Positions 1-7,236 of a stretch of DNA of 39,854 nt are shown here, piece after piece; position 1 is the first letter of the stretch, and each line of letters starts with the position of its first letter. Source of the stretch: Kribbella antibiotica (GTDB taxonomy: Bacteria; Actinomycetota; Actinomycetes; Propionibacteriales; Kribbellaceae); the NCBI RefSeq assembly GCF_004349055.1, contig NZ_SMKX01000071.1, positions 1-39,854 on the forward strand. Reading direction: 5' to 3'. The position numbers and the translations under genes were made by a program. Below the pieces are notes generated by a model. That model ran no database searches. It saw only the letters and a program-made list of their open reading frames with translations, and was not told the origin of the DNA.

Positions 1-1
1 G

Positions 2-865
2 CGCCCCATCCCCAAGCGACGGCCGCCGCGCGACCGCCCCGGTCGGGCTCACCTGCCCATCCAAGAACCGCATCTGCCCTTCCATCGTGGTGTTGGTCGG
101 AGCTGACCCCATTCCGGAGGGGTGATGCTCGTGACGGAGCTCTTCGACAGTCGAGTTCAGTCCGCTCCGGATTTCGTCCGCCACCTGACGCCCGGCCGCC
201 GCATCGTGCCCAGGCAACTGCGGCCACGCCTCATGCAGCATCGGCTCAACCAGTCGCGCCCGAGCCGCCTCCTGCCGCCCAGCGTCGTACGGGATCTCTT
301 CCCGCAGCCGATTCCGTACGACGCCATCCGCAAGCCGGTCGAACTGCATCCCCACAGGCGTAGCTACAAGCTCACTCAACAACGCGTCCCGACTCTTGTT
401 GAGCCCAGACGCCTGCGTGAGAAGACTGTCCGCAGCAGCATGCGTACCTTGCTGCGGGACGGGCGGCGGGAGGTCCGGATACCCCGCGCGCTGAGCAAAG
501 GTTTCGAAGTCGGTGGTCACACGAACCTGTGTGATCCCTGTTGCCAGGGCGTCGGTATGGGGAGACGGTGTGGCGTTCGGCATGCTCGCCTGCGTCGACA
601 GTTCCAGGACGGTGCGCAGAGCCTGAGCCTGGTTGGCTCGGTCGTGAGGAGCTGGACCAGCGAGGTAGGGAAGGACTCGCTCCGACGAGAGCGCGATCGC
701 GCCGCTGTCGGAGTTGAGCTGACCCAGAGGGCCGCCTTCGGCTGCGTACAGCTCACCGTTCCACAGGTCCGCACTGCCGGGCCGCTGCTGTTGCGCCAGC
801 CGATGCAGGCGGGAGAACTCCTGATGGACCTGCGAGTCGGGTGGTACCAGCTGATAGCGGGGCAC
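2..865 (-). CDS. Hypothetical protein, 3' end beyond the left edge
   Basis: The reading frame opens with GTG two bases after the stop of the upstream gene and stays open for 288 codons to the window edge, so the C-terminus is missing. I do not recognise the family. The protein begins MPRYQLVPPDSQ and is hydrophilic, with no signal peptide or membrane segment. A middle stretch (about residues 80-135) contains TVLELSTQAS followed by a TDFETFAQRAGY segment. This recalls actinobacterial proteins with an HExxH zinc site at the equivalent place, but here the His and Glu ligands are absent, so any such domain would be inactive. That comparison is from memory and weak. The tight coupling to the next gene indicates one operon and probably one shared job. 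The coding potential of this frame is clearly better than the plus-strand ORF that shadows it. Confidence 0.6.
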   Translation of the reverse strand, partial: MPRYQLVPPDSQVHQEFSRLHRLAQQQRPGSADLWNGELYAAEGGPLGQLNSDSGAIALSSERVLPYLAGPAPHDRANQAQALRTVLELSTQASMPNATPSPHTDALATGITQVRVTTDFETFAQRAGYPDLPPPVPQQGTHAAADSLLTQASGLNKSRDALLSELVATPVGMQFDRLADGVVRNRLREEIPYDAGRQEAARARLVEPMLHEAWPQLPGHDAAAGRQVADEIRSGLNSTVEELRHEHHPSGMGSAPTNTTMEGQMRFLDGQVSPTGAVARRPSLGDGA

Positions 866-867
866 GG

Positions 868-1284
868 TCAGCTACCCGAGCCGAAGGTTGGCGGCCGGAT
901 GTAGTCCATGAGCTGCTGGAGCGGCGCCGTGAGCGCCCGGATGTGGACTTCCTCGCTGGGGTCGGCGCGGTCGGCGATCTCCCAGATCCGATGATGCGCA
1001 TCCGCGAGTGCGGCGTACCGGTCCTCGGGCGACGCGTCGGGGGAGGGGAGGGCGGCTTGGATCGCGACAGCTTCGTCGTACAGGGCGCTCAGCCTGGGCG
1101 GAGGCGGGAGCGGTTCGGCGAGTTTGTCTGCCAACCGCAAGGCCCACGTCTTGTCGTCGGAATCGGGCTCATCCGCGACGAGAGCGCGGAGCCGTTGCTG
1201 GGTAGGCCTCACGTCGTACGACGGATTCTCCCGCTGTTCGTAGCGCGCTTGCGTGAAGAGCGAGTTGATCTTGACGATGTCCAT
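868..1284 (-). CDS. Small hypothetical protein
   Basis: A 138-residue, charged, Pro-rich soluble protein of unknown function. It starts MDIVKINSLFTQARYEQREN, has an Ala-rich helical middle (about residues 75-110), and ends IRPPTFGSGS. It has no signal peptide, membrane helix or motif I can name. I chose ATG at 1284 because it overlaps the TGA of a 23-codon upstream ORF (TGATG), which suggests translational coupling. A GTG one codon earlier (1287) is the alternative. The gene is followed after 2 nt by the longer unknown gene that leaves the window, so both are likely read from one message. A secretion or toxin-system accessory role is possible but nothing in the sequence shows it. Confidence 0.6.
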   Translation of the reverse strand: MDIVKINSLFTQARYEQRENPSYDVRPTQQRLRALVADEPDSDDKTWALRLADKLAEPLPPPPRLSALYDEAVAIQAALPSPDASPEDRYAALADAHHRIWEIADRADPSEEVHIRALTAPLQQLMDYIRPPTFGSGS

Positions 1285-1355
1285 CACGGACGCACCCAGC
1301 GGCGACCTGCGAGCAGTCGGGTGGATCGCCGTACGCGGAAGTCGTCGAGGTCCAT
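1284..1355 (-). CDS. Possible 23-codon small ORF upstream of the unknown operon
   Basis: ATG at 1355 opens a 23-codon frame, begins MDLDDFRVRRSTRLLAGRR, ends WVRP, and stops at TGA sharing one base with the ATG of the next gene. The peptide is Arg-rich. The stop/start overlap is the only real support. No strong ribosome binding site is visible ahead of it, so it may be a leader that couples translation, a tiny protein, or chance. Confidence 0.3.
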   Translation of the reverse strand: MDLDDFRVRRSTRLLAGRRWVRP

Positions 1356-1395
1356 GGCAGAACGCTAGCCGGAAGCGGGGTTGCCGTGCCGCGAG

Positions 1396-1404
1396 TTATC
1401 CACA
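1396..1404 (+). promoter_or_regulatory. Isolated perfect DnaA-box match
   Basis: TTATCCACA matches the consensus DnaA box exactly. It lies in the 258-bp gap between the divergent unknown operon and ffh. No second box is nearby, so this is not an origin. It could be a DnaA-titrating or DnaA-regulated promoter site, or chance. Confidence 0.35.
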
Positions 1405-1419
1405 GCCTTGTGCGCGCAT

Positions 1420-1448
1420 CAGTCATGGATCGGGCGCGCGGATGACTG
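1420..1448. repeat. Inverted repeat in the gap upstream of ffh
   Basis: CAGTCAT (1420-1426) and ATGACTG (1442-1448) are perfect 7-base complements separated by 15 GC-rich bases. The element lies in the divergent gap between the unknown operon and ffh, 16 bp from the DnaA-box match. It may be an operator or a hairpin. Confidence 0.3.
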
Positions 1449-1613
1449 GACCGTGCTCAAGGCTCAGACGGCGGCGTGCTTTGGGTCCGCACCAGTCGTC
1501 GACACGCGCTGTGAGTGACTGAATGGGGCTCAAGGCGGGTGGGGTGAGGGGGCGTTGACCGGCCGGTAGAGTTGGGGGAGTTGTTCGGTGCTCGCTAGAG
1601 GATGGACTTTGCC

Positions 1614-3170
1614 GTGTTCGACACGCTTTCCGATCGGTTGTCTGCTGCGTTCAAGAATCTGCGCGGCAAGGGCAAGCTGACCGATGCCGATATCGAAGCG
1701 ACGACGCGGGAGATCCGGATCGCGCTGCTGGAGGCGGATGTCGCGCTGCCGGTGGTGAAGGACTTCATCGCGAAGATCCGGGAGCGGGCCAGCGGGGCGG
1801 ACGTGCGCGGGGGGCTGAACCCGGCGCAGCAGGTGATCAAGATCGTGAACGAGGAGCTGGTCGGCATCCTCGGCGGGGAGACCCGTGAGCTGCGGATGTC
1901 CAAGCGGCCGCCGACCGTCATCATGCTGGCGGGTCTGCAGGGTGCGGGTAAGACGACGCTGGCCGGCAAGTTGGCCAAGTGGCTGAAGGAGACCAAGCAC
2001 CAGACGCCGATCCTGGTCGCGGCCGACCTGCAGCGTCCGAACGCGGTCACGCAGCTTCAGGTGGTCGGTGAGCGGGCCGGGGTGCCGGTGTACGCGCCCG
2101 AGCCTGGCAACGGCGTCGGCGACCCGGTGGATGTGGCGCGGCGGGCGATGGAAGAGGCGCGCAGCAAGCAGTACAGCGTGGTGATCGTTGACACGGCCGG
2201 CCGGCTGGGTGTCGACGAGGAGCTGATGAAGCAGGCCGCGGACATCCGCGACGCGGTGAACCCGGACGAGATCCTGTTCGTCGTCGACGCGATGATCGGT
2301 CAGGACGCGGTGGTCACCGCGCAGGCCTTCCTCGACGGGGTCGGGTTCGACGGTGTCGTGCTGTCGAAGCTGGACGGTGACGCCCGCGGTGGTGCGGCGC
2401 TGTCGATCGCGCAGGTGACCGGCCGGCAGGTGATGTTCGCCAGCAACGGCGAGAAGCTCGAGGACTTCGACGTCTTCCACCCCGACCGGATGGCCTCGCG
2501 CATCCTCGGTATGGGTGACGTGATGAGCCTGATCGAGCAGGCCGAGCGGAGCTTCGACGCGGAGTCGGCGGCCAAGACAGCGGCCAAGCTGCAGAAGCGG
2601 GGCGGCAAGGACTTCACGCTGGACGACTTCCTCGCCCAGATGCAGTCGGTGCGCAAGATGGGTCCGCTGACCAAGATCTTCGGCATGCTGCCCGGTGCCA
2701 GCCAGTTCAAGGACCAGCTGGAGAACTTCGACGAACGTGAGATCGATCGCATCGAGGCGGTCATCCACTCGATGACGCCGGCCGAGCGGACCGACCCGAA
2801 CATCATCAACGGCTCCCGCCGGGCCCGGATCGCGAAGGGTTCGGGGACCGAGGTCGCCACCGTCAGCGGTCTGGTCGAGCGGTTCTTCGAGGCCCGCAAG
2901 ATGATGTCCGCGATGGCGTCCGGCAAGGGCATCCCGGGGATGCCCGGTATGCCGGGGATGCCTGGTGGTGGCGGCAAGAAGGCCAAGCAGCAGCAGGTGA
3001 AGAAGGCCAAGAAGCGCGGGTCGGGCAACCCGGCCAAGCGCGCCGGCGGCCCGGCGCAGCCGGAGGCGCCGGCCCCCGGTCAGCTGCCGGCCGCGTTCGG
3101 TGGCGGTGGCCAGAACGGCGGCGACTTCGAGCTGCCTGACGACTTGAAGAAAATGCTCGGCGGTCAGTGA
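1614..3170 (+). CDS. ffh: Signal recognition particle protein Ffh
   Basis: This is the GTPase that binds 4.5S RNA and signal sequences and delivers ribosomes to FtsY at the membrane. The domain order is classical: the helical N domain; the G domain with P-loop GLQGAGKTT (about residue 107), DTAGR, and the SKLDGDARGG motif; then the Met-rich M domain. The tail is a GMPGMPGMPGMPG run followed by a Lys-rich then Gly/Pro-rich extension. I chose GTG at 1614 (protein begins MFDTLSDRLSAAF, as in homologues). AGAGGA at 1597-1602 fits it better than the in-frame ATG at 1602, which would overlap the ribosome binding site. At about 518 residues it has the usual actinobacterial length. Identification is secure. 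Only the start is uncertain. Confidence 0.97.
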   Translation: MFDTLSDRLSAAFKNLRGKGKLTDADIEATTREIRIALLEADVALPVVKDFIAKIRERASGADVRGGLNPAQQVIKIVNEELVGILGGETRELRMSKRPPTVIMLAGLQGAGKTTLAGKLAKWLKETKHQTPILVAADLQRPNAVTQLQVVGERAGVPVYAPEPGNGVGDPVDVARRAMEEARSKQYSVVIVDTAGRLGVDEELMKQAADIRDAVNPDEILFVVDAMIGQDAVVTAQAFLDGVGFDGVVLSKLDGDARGGAALSIAQVTGRQVMFASNGEKLEDFDVFHPDRMASRILGMGDVMSLIEQAERSFDAESAAKTAAKLQKRGGKDFTLDDFLAQMQSVRKMGPLTKIFGMLPGASQFKDQLENFDEREIDRIEAVIHSMTPAERTDPNIINGSRRARIAKGSGTEVATVSGLVERFFEARKMMSAMASGKGIPGMPGMPGMPGGGGKKAKQQQVKKAKKRGSGNPAKRAGGPAQPEAPAPGQLPAAFGGGGQNGGDFELPDDLKKMLGGQ

Positions 3171-3176
3171 CAGGCG

Positions 3177-3229
3177 GTGACCGGAGCCGATCCCGCCCGA
3201 TCGGACAACTGGTCACTGCAGGAAGTGAC
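3177..3229 (+). promoter_or_regulatory. Mutually exclusive hairpins downstream of ffh
   Basis: GTGACC near 3177 can pair with GGTCAC near 3210, enclosing an inner CCGATC/GATCGG stem. GTCACT of that same right arm can instead pair with AGTGAC near 3224 over a 6-base loop. No T-run follows. This may be a weak ffh terminator or a structured leader, since it lies upstream of the promoter assigned to the next gene. Confidence 0.3.
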
Positions 3230-3242
3230 ACCCCGTAACCCG

Positions 3243-3270
3243 TTGTCGATGATCCTCGGCCCGCTAAGAT
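3243..3270 (+). promoter_or_regulatory. Candidate promoter for the first lytic transglycosylase
   Basis: TTGTCG (3243-3248), a 16-bp spacer and TAAGAT (3265-3270) resemble a housekeeping actinobacterial promoter. It would give a leader of about 50 nt before the ATG at 3326. Confidence 0.45.
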
Positions 3271-3325
3271 CGTCCCTACGCCCGGAGAAAGTCGAGTACT
3301 GCGGAAACGTCGAAGGACGGTTCGG

Positions 3326-4636
3326 ATGAGGCAGCAGTTCAAGAACCTGGACACGTGGCGGGGAAAGCTCACCGCTACCTGGGTGTGCTTGGCTCCGCCC
3401 ACGGCGATGGTCGCTGTGTTCGTGATCGGCGGTGTCACGTCGAACACGTTCATCGTGGACGCCCACGCCCTGGCCTCGCCACGCCCGGACTCGGTCTTCG
3501 ACGACCTGGTCAGCAACGTCCCGAGCCAGCCCGGCGCGGACGGCAGCCTCCCGACCCAGGAGAAGTCGACCGTCACGGTCCCGGTCACCGGCAGCACGGA
3601 CGGCAACGTCCCGCCGATCCCCGGCATCACCGGTGACGCGTCCGGCATCCCCGGCACCGTCCTGGCGGCGTACCAGAAGGTCGCGACCGACCTGGCCACC
3701 GCGAAGCCGAACTGCCACATCACCTGGCCGCTGCTGGCCGGGATCGGCAAGGTCGAGTCCGACCACGCGAACGCCGGCAAGGTCGAGACGAACGGCAACA
3801 CCCGCGGCAAGATCCTCGGCCCGGTGCTGAACGGCGGCCCCGGGATGGCCGCCATCTCCGACACCGACCAGGGCCTGTACGACGGTGACAAGCAATGGGA
3901 CCGCGCTGTCGGGCCGATGCAGTTCATTCCGGGGACCTGGAAGGCCTTCGGGGCGGACGGTAACGGCGACGGCGTCAAGGACCCGCACAACGTCTTCGAC
4001 GCGGCTCGGGCTGCCGGTGACTACCTCTGCTCGGGTGGTTCCGACCTGTCCAACGCCCAGGGCCTGGTGCAGGCGGTGCTGCGCTACAACCACTCGATGG
4101 ACTACGTCTCCACGGTGCTGCGCTGGATGCAGTCCTACAGCAAGCAGACCGTGAAGGTTCCGGACACCGACGGCGTGATCGACCCGCCGGACGACACCGG
4201 CAACGTCAACAACCCGACCCGGAACAACACCACGCCGACGCCCACGCCGACCCCGACGCCGACGGTCACCCCGACGACGCCGGCGCCGACCACGCCGAAG
4301 CCGTCGACGCCCAAGCCCAGTACGCCGAAGCCGTCGACCCCGAAGCCGAGCACGCCGAAGCCGCCGTGGACGCCGCCGACGACCCCCCGGCCGCCGACAA
4401 CGCCGCCGACGACTCCGCCCACCACTCCGCCGACGACGCCGCCGGTGTGCAACACCCCGACGCCGACGCCGACGCCCACTCCGGAAGGCACTCCGTCGAC
4501 CACGCCGGAGAGCACCCCGACCGGGCAGCAGGCGCAGGCCCAGGCCGACGACCCGGCGACCCCGCCGCCGTGCAGCACGCCGAACCCGACACCGGCCGCC
4601 GGGACCGAACAGGTCGCTCCGCAGCCCGGAAACTGA
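3326..4636 (+). CDS. Secreted lytic transglycosylase with Pro/Thr-rich tail
   Basis: A predicted peptidoglycan-cleaving enzyme of the MltB-like SLT_2 type, which cuts the glycan strand to leave 1,6-anhydro-MurNAc ends. An N-terminal hydrophobic segment (about residues 15-40) serves as signal peptide or anchor. The catalytic domain spans about residues 105-275. It has GIGKVESDH with the likely catalytic Glu near 144, the substrate-site motif RAVGPMQFIPGTW, and the late RYNHSMDYV motif. After residue 290 the protein becomes a long Pro/Thr/Lys-rich low-complexity tail that probably spans or binds the wall. A paralogue follows directly downstream. The ribosome binding site is weak (GGACGG). Family assignment is firm; the exact bond cleaved is inferred from the family. 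Confidence 0.9.
   Translation: MRQQFKNLDTWRGKLTATWVCLAPPTAMVAVFVIGGVTSNTFIVDAHALASPRPDSVFDDLVSNVPSQPGADGSLPTQEKSTVTVPVTGSTDGNVPPIPGITGDASGIPGTVLAAYQKVATDLATAKPNCHITWPLLAGIGKVESDHANAGKVETNGNTRGKILGPVLNGGPGMAAISDTDQGLYDGDKQWDRAVGPMQFIPGTWKAFGADGNGDGVKDPHNVFDAARAAGDYLCSGGSDLSNAQGLVQAVLRYNHSMDYVSTVLRWMQSYSKQTVKVPDTDGVIDPPDDTGNVNNPTRNNTTPTPTPTPTPTVTPTTPAPTTPKPSTPKPSTPKPSTPKPSTPKPPWTPPTTPRPPTTPPTTPPTTPPTTPPVCNTPTPTPTPTPEGTPSTTPESTPTGQQAQAQADDPATPPPCSTPNPTPAAGTEQVAPQPGN
4228..4497 (+). repeat. Pro/Thr codon repeats in the first transglycosylase
   Basis: Degenerate CCGACG / CCGAAG / CCCACG hexamer runs encode PT, PK and PS dipeptides and short KPST units. Such tracts are prone to slippage, so their length may differ between strains. 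Confidence 0.75.
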
Positions 4637-4709
4637 CGGCGTACCAAGCCGTTGTCCTGCACGATTTCGTGCTACGCACTGCCTGTTCGTTCCGGTCAAG
4701 GCGCGCCAA

Positions 4710-4738
4710 GTAACTTTGCATCGACTTGATGTAACTTT
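4710..4738 (+). repeat. Direct repeat GTAACTTT before the second transglycosylase
   Basis: GTAACTTT occurs at 4710-4717 and again at 4731-4738, spaced 21 bp (two helical turns). GCGCCA/TGGCGC flank the pair as an inverted repeat. It lies in the AT-richer gap directly upstream of the ATG at 4765 and could be a tandem operator site or overlap the promoter (TAACTT fits a TAnnnT -10). Confidence 0.35.
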
Positions 4739-4764
4739 CTGGCGCATCGGTCGTTGAGCCGACT

Positions 4765-5985
4765 ATGCGCCTAACCCGTAGTGGAAACCGTCGGGTCAAA
4801 ATAATCATCGCGTCACTGTGCACGGTCCCGCTCCTGGTCGGGGCGATCGTGACAGTGGCTTCGGGTGGGGCCGGTGCCTCCGGCCAGCTCGCGACGGACA
4901 GTCCGGTGGCTCCACAGCCTGGAGCCGGACTGAACAGCGGTGAGTTCGACGAACTGACGATGATCGTGCCGCAGCGTCCCGGAGTGGACGGCCGGCTCGG
5001 ATCCGATAAACCTGCCCGTGCCGACGTGCCCGTCCAAGGGGCCACCGACGGCCGCTCGGTGGTCCGTCCCGGGCGTCCGGGGGCCGTCAACGGCATCCCG
5101 CGCGGGGTCTTCCCCGCCTACCGCCGCGCCACCGCGAATCTCGCCGTGATCCGGCCGAACTGTGGTCTCACCTGGCCGTTGCTGGCCGGGATCGGCAAGG
5201 TCGAGTCCGACCACGCCAGCGGCGGCCGGGTCGACGTGGCGGGCACCACCCGCGGCAAGATCTACGGCCCGATGCTGAACGGCAAGAACGGCAACGGCAA
5301 GATCCCCGACAGCGACCAGGGCAAGTTCGACGGCGACCGGGTCTGGGACCGCGCCGTCGGCCCGATGCAGATCATCCCGCAGGTGTGGGCCGTCTACGGT
5401 GCCAACGGCAACGGCGACGAATTCCGCAACCCGAACAACGTGTACGACGCGGTCACCACCGTGGCTGTCTACCTGTGCTCCGAGGGCGACGACCTGAAGC
5501 GCCCGCGGGATCTGGTCGAGTCCCTGCTGCGCTACCAGCACTCCAAGGACTTCGTCGCCACGGTGCTGAAGTGGATGCGCGTCTACAGCAAGAACGCCGT
5601 CCTGGTCCCGAACGAGAAGGGTGAGCTGTCGGTCCCGAAGCCGACCGGTAACGCCGAGCGCAAGGTCGACCCGCGCCAGGTCCCGGACGTGCCGGACGAC
5701 ACCAAGCCGACCCCGGTGCCGACGAAGAAGCCGACGACGACGCCGTCGACCACGCCGGATCCGGTGGAGGAGCCGACGAAGCCGCCGACGACGAAGCCGA
5801 CCAAGCCGCCGACGACGCCGCGGCCGACGCCGACCCCGACGCCGACTCCCACGCCGACGCCGACCCCCACTCCGACCCCGACGCCGACTCCCACGCCGAC
5901 GCCGTCGGAGACCCCGAGCGGTACGCCGTGTACGGCGGACCCGACCACCCCGACCTGTACTCCGGGCGGCGGCTCGCACGGGTGA
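4765..5985 (+). CDS. Second secreted lytic transglycosylase, tandem paralogue
   Basis: Paralogue of the preceding gene with the same architecture. An N-terminal signal or anchor segment covers about residues 10-35 (KIIIASLCTVPLLVGAIV). The SLT_2-like domain spans about residues 115-275, with GIGKVESDH (likely catalytic Glu near 147), RAVGPMQIIPQVW and RYQHSKDFV. The tail (residues 310-390) is an almost pure Thr-Pro repeat ending in a short segment with two Cys. The two proteins differ most in signal region and tail, which fits an older tandem duplication with diverged anchoring. It has its own 128-bp upstream gap with a direct repeat, so it may be regulated separately. The ribosome binding site is poor. 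Confidence 0.9.
   Translation: MRLTRSGNRRVKIIIASLCTVPLLVGAIVTVASGGAGASGQLATDSPVAPQPGAGLNSGEFDELTMIVPQRPGVDGRLGSDKPARADVPVQGATDGRSVVRPGRPGAVNGIPRGVFPAYRRATANLAVIRPNCGLTWPLLAGIGKVESDHASGGRVDVAGTTRGKIYGPMLNGKNGNGKIPDSDQGKFDGDRVWDRAVGPMQIIPQVWAVYGANGNGDEFRNPNNVYDAVTTVAVYLCSEGDDLKRPRDLVESLLRYQHSKDFVATVLKWMRVYSKNAVLVPNEKGELSVPKPTGNAERKVDPRQVPDVPDDTKPTPVPTKKPTTTPSTTPDPVEEPTKPPTTKPTKPPTTPRPTPTPTPTPTPTPTPTPTPTPTPTPTPSETPSGTPCTADPTTPTCTPGGGSHG
5701..5916 (+). repeat. Thr-Pro codon repeat in the second transglycosylase
   Basis: Hexamers of the form CCGACG, CCGACT and CCCACG are repeated in tandem and encode a long (PT)n run, most regular from about 5821 to 5910. It is likely to vary in length by slippage. 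Confidence 0.8.
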
Positions 5986-6009
5986 TCCCCCGCCGGATAC
6001 GGTCGCCCT

Positions 6010-7095
6010 ATGAGCGAATCCGGCGTACTACGGCTCGTCGGCACGGTGTTGCCGTCCGGTGAGCAGCAGGAGCTTCATCTCAGTGGCGGGCTGGTCGTCG
6101 ACCGGCCTGCCACTGCTGATGTGACGACCGTCCACACCGGCGGCTGGATCATCCCGGGCCTCGTGGACGCGCACTGTCACATCGGCCTCGACACCCATGG
6201 TGGCGTCGACCGGGAGACCGCGGAGCTGCAGGCGATCGCCGACCGAGACGCGGGTGCGCTGCTAGTCCGCGATGCCGGTTCGCCGACCGACACCCGCTGG
6301 ATCGACGACCGGCCGGATCTCCCGAAGATCATCCGGGCCGGTCGGCACATCGCCCGCTCGAAGCGCTACATCCGCAACTACGGCTGGGAGATCGAGCCCG
6401 AAGAGCTGGTCGCGTACGTCGAGCAGGAGGCCCTCCGCAGTGACGGCTGGGTGAAGCTGGTCGGCGACTGGATCGACCGCGACGCTGGTGACCTGACCCC
6501 GTGCTGGCCGGCTGAGGCGCTGAACGCGGCCATCGCTCGCGCCCACGAGCTCGGTGCCCGAGTCACCGCGCACGTCTTCGGTGAACACGCTCTGCCCGAT
6601 CTCCTCGCGGCCGGGATCGACTGCATCGAGCACGGCACCGGTCTCGAACCAGACATGCTGGCGCAGATGGCCGAGCACCAGGTGGCCGTCGTACCGACGT
6701 TGATTCAGCTGGAGAACTTCCCGGAGTACGCCGATCAGGCCGCCGCGAAGTTCCCGGTCTACTCGGTGCACATGACCGACCTGTACGAGCGTCGGCTGCA
6801 GCGGCTCGCGGATGCGTTCGAGGCAGGCGTCCCCGTGTACGCCGGAACTGACGCGGGCGGCGTTCTCGGCCACGGACTGATCGCGAGTGAGATCCAGGCA
6901 CTGACCGGGCTCGGGATGTCGGGGGAGCAGGCGCTGGCGGCGGGATCGTGGGCGGCCCGGGAGTGGCTCGGCGTTCCGAGCGCCCTGCAGCCCGGGGACC
7001 CGGCCGATCTGGTCGTCTACGACGAGGATCCTCGAGCGAATCCGGCCGTCCTGTCGCACCCGAAACTGATCGTCCTCCGTGGCAGAATCGCGTAA
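6010..7095 (+). CDS. Metal-dependent amidohydrolase, ffh-associated
   Basis: Member of the amidohydrolase superfamily (imidazolonepropionase/prolidase-like branch): a cytoplasmic TIM-barrel hydrolase with a small N-terminal beta sandwich. The metal-binding residues are visible in order: DAHCHIG (HxH, about residue 57), the VKLVGDW Lys region (about 155), TAHVFG, IEHGTG, and AGTDAGG with the metal Asp (about 279). The C-terminal DLVVYDEDP segment closes the sandwich. The substrate cannot be read from sequence. M. tuberculosis carries an amidohydrolase (Rv2915c) next to ffh, so I take this as the conserved ffh neighbour, now separated from ffh by the two transglycosylase genes. It starts at ATG, 24 nt after the previous stop. 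Confidence 0.88.
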   Translation: MSESGVLRLVGTVLPSGEQQELHLSGGLVVDRPATADVTTVHTGGWIIPGLVDAHCHIGLDTHGGVDRETAELQAIADRDAGALLVRDAGSPTDTRWIDDRPDLPKIIRAGRHIARSKRYIRNYGWEIEPEELVAYVEQEALRSDGWVKLVGDWIDRDAGDLTPCWPAEALNAAIARAHELGARVTAHVFGEHALPDLLAAGIDCIEHGTGLEPDMLAQMAEHQVAVVPTLIQLENFPEYADQAAAKFPVYSVHMTDLYERRLQRLADAFEAGVPVYAGTDAGGVLGHGLIASEIQALTGLGMSGEQALAAGSWAAREWLGVPSALQPGDPADLVVYDEDPRANPAVLSHPKLIVLRGRIA

Positions 7096-7125
7096 CGAGG
7101 CGAATTCACGGGGTGATGGAAATAA

Positions 7126-7169
7126 GTTCACCTGAACACTGGTCAGAGTGGAATGTTTTCGCCTAGCGT
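7126..7169 (+). promoter_or_regulatory. Palindrome and candidate promoter before the amidase pair
   Basis: GTTCACCTGAAC (7126-7137) is an inverted repeat of 5+2+5. It ends 2 bp before TGGTCA (7140-7145), which lies 18 bp from TAGCGT (7164-7169), a TAnnnT -10. The palindrome position suits an operator. The promoter call is weak. Confidence 0.3.
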
Positions 7170-7236
7170 GGCGGCTAGCTTGCACCCGGGACCACCGACC
7201 GCCCCTCGCTGGACCGGCCAAGGGAAGGAACCGCCC

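Noticed and set aside
122..904. 260-codon plus-strand ORF
   Set aside because: It is Arg/Pro-rich with no recognisable features and lies antisense to a minus-strand frame with better protein character and operon-like coupling.
3164..4747. 527-codon minus-strand ORF over the first transglycosylase
   Set aside because: Arg-rich low-complexity shadow of the Pro/Thr repeat region; the plus frame has clear catalytic motifs.
4228..5916. CRISPR-like or satellite array
   Set aside because: The repeats are short, in frame and encode Pro/Thr-rich tails, with no spacers.
7096..7236. Possible c-di-AMP (ydaO) riboswitch before the amidase gene
   Set aside because: Such riboswitches often precede wall hydrolases in actinobacteria, but the conserved core motifs were not found here or in the other gaps of Block A.
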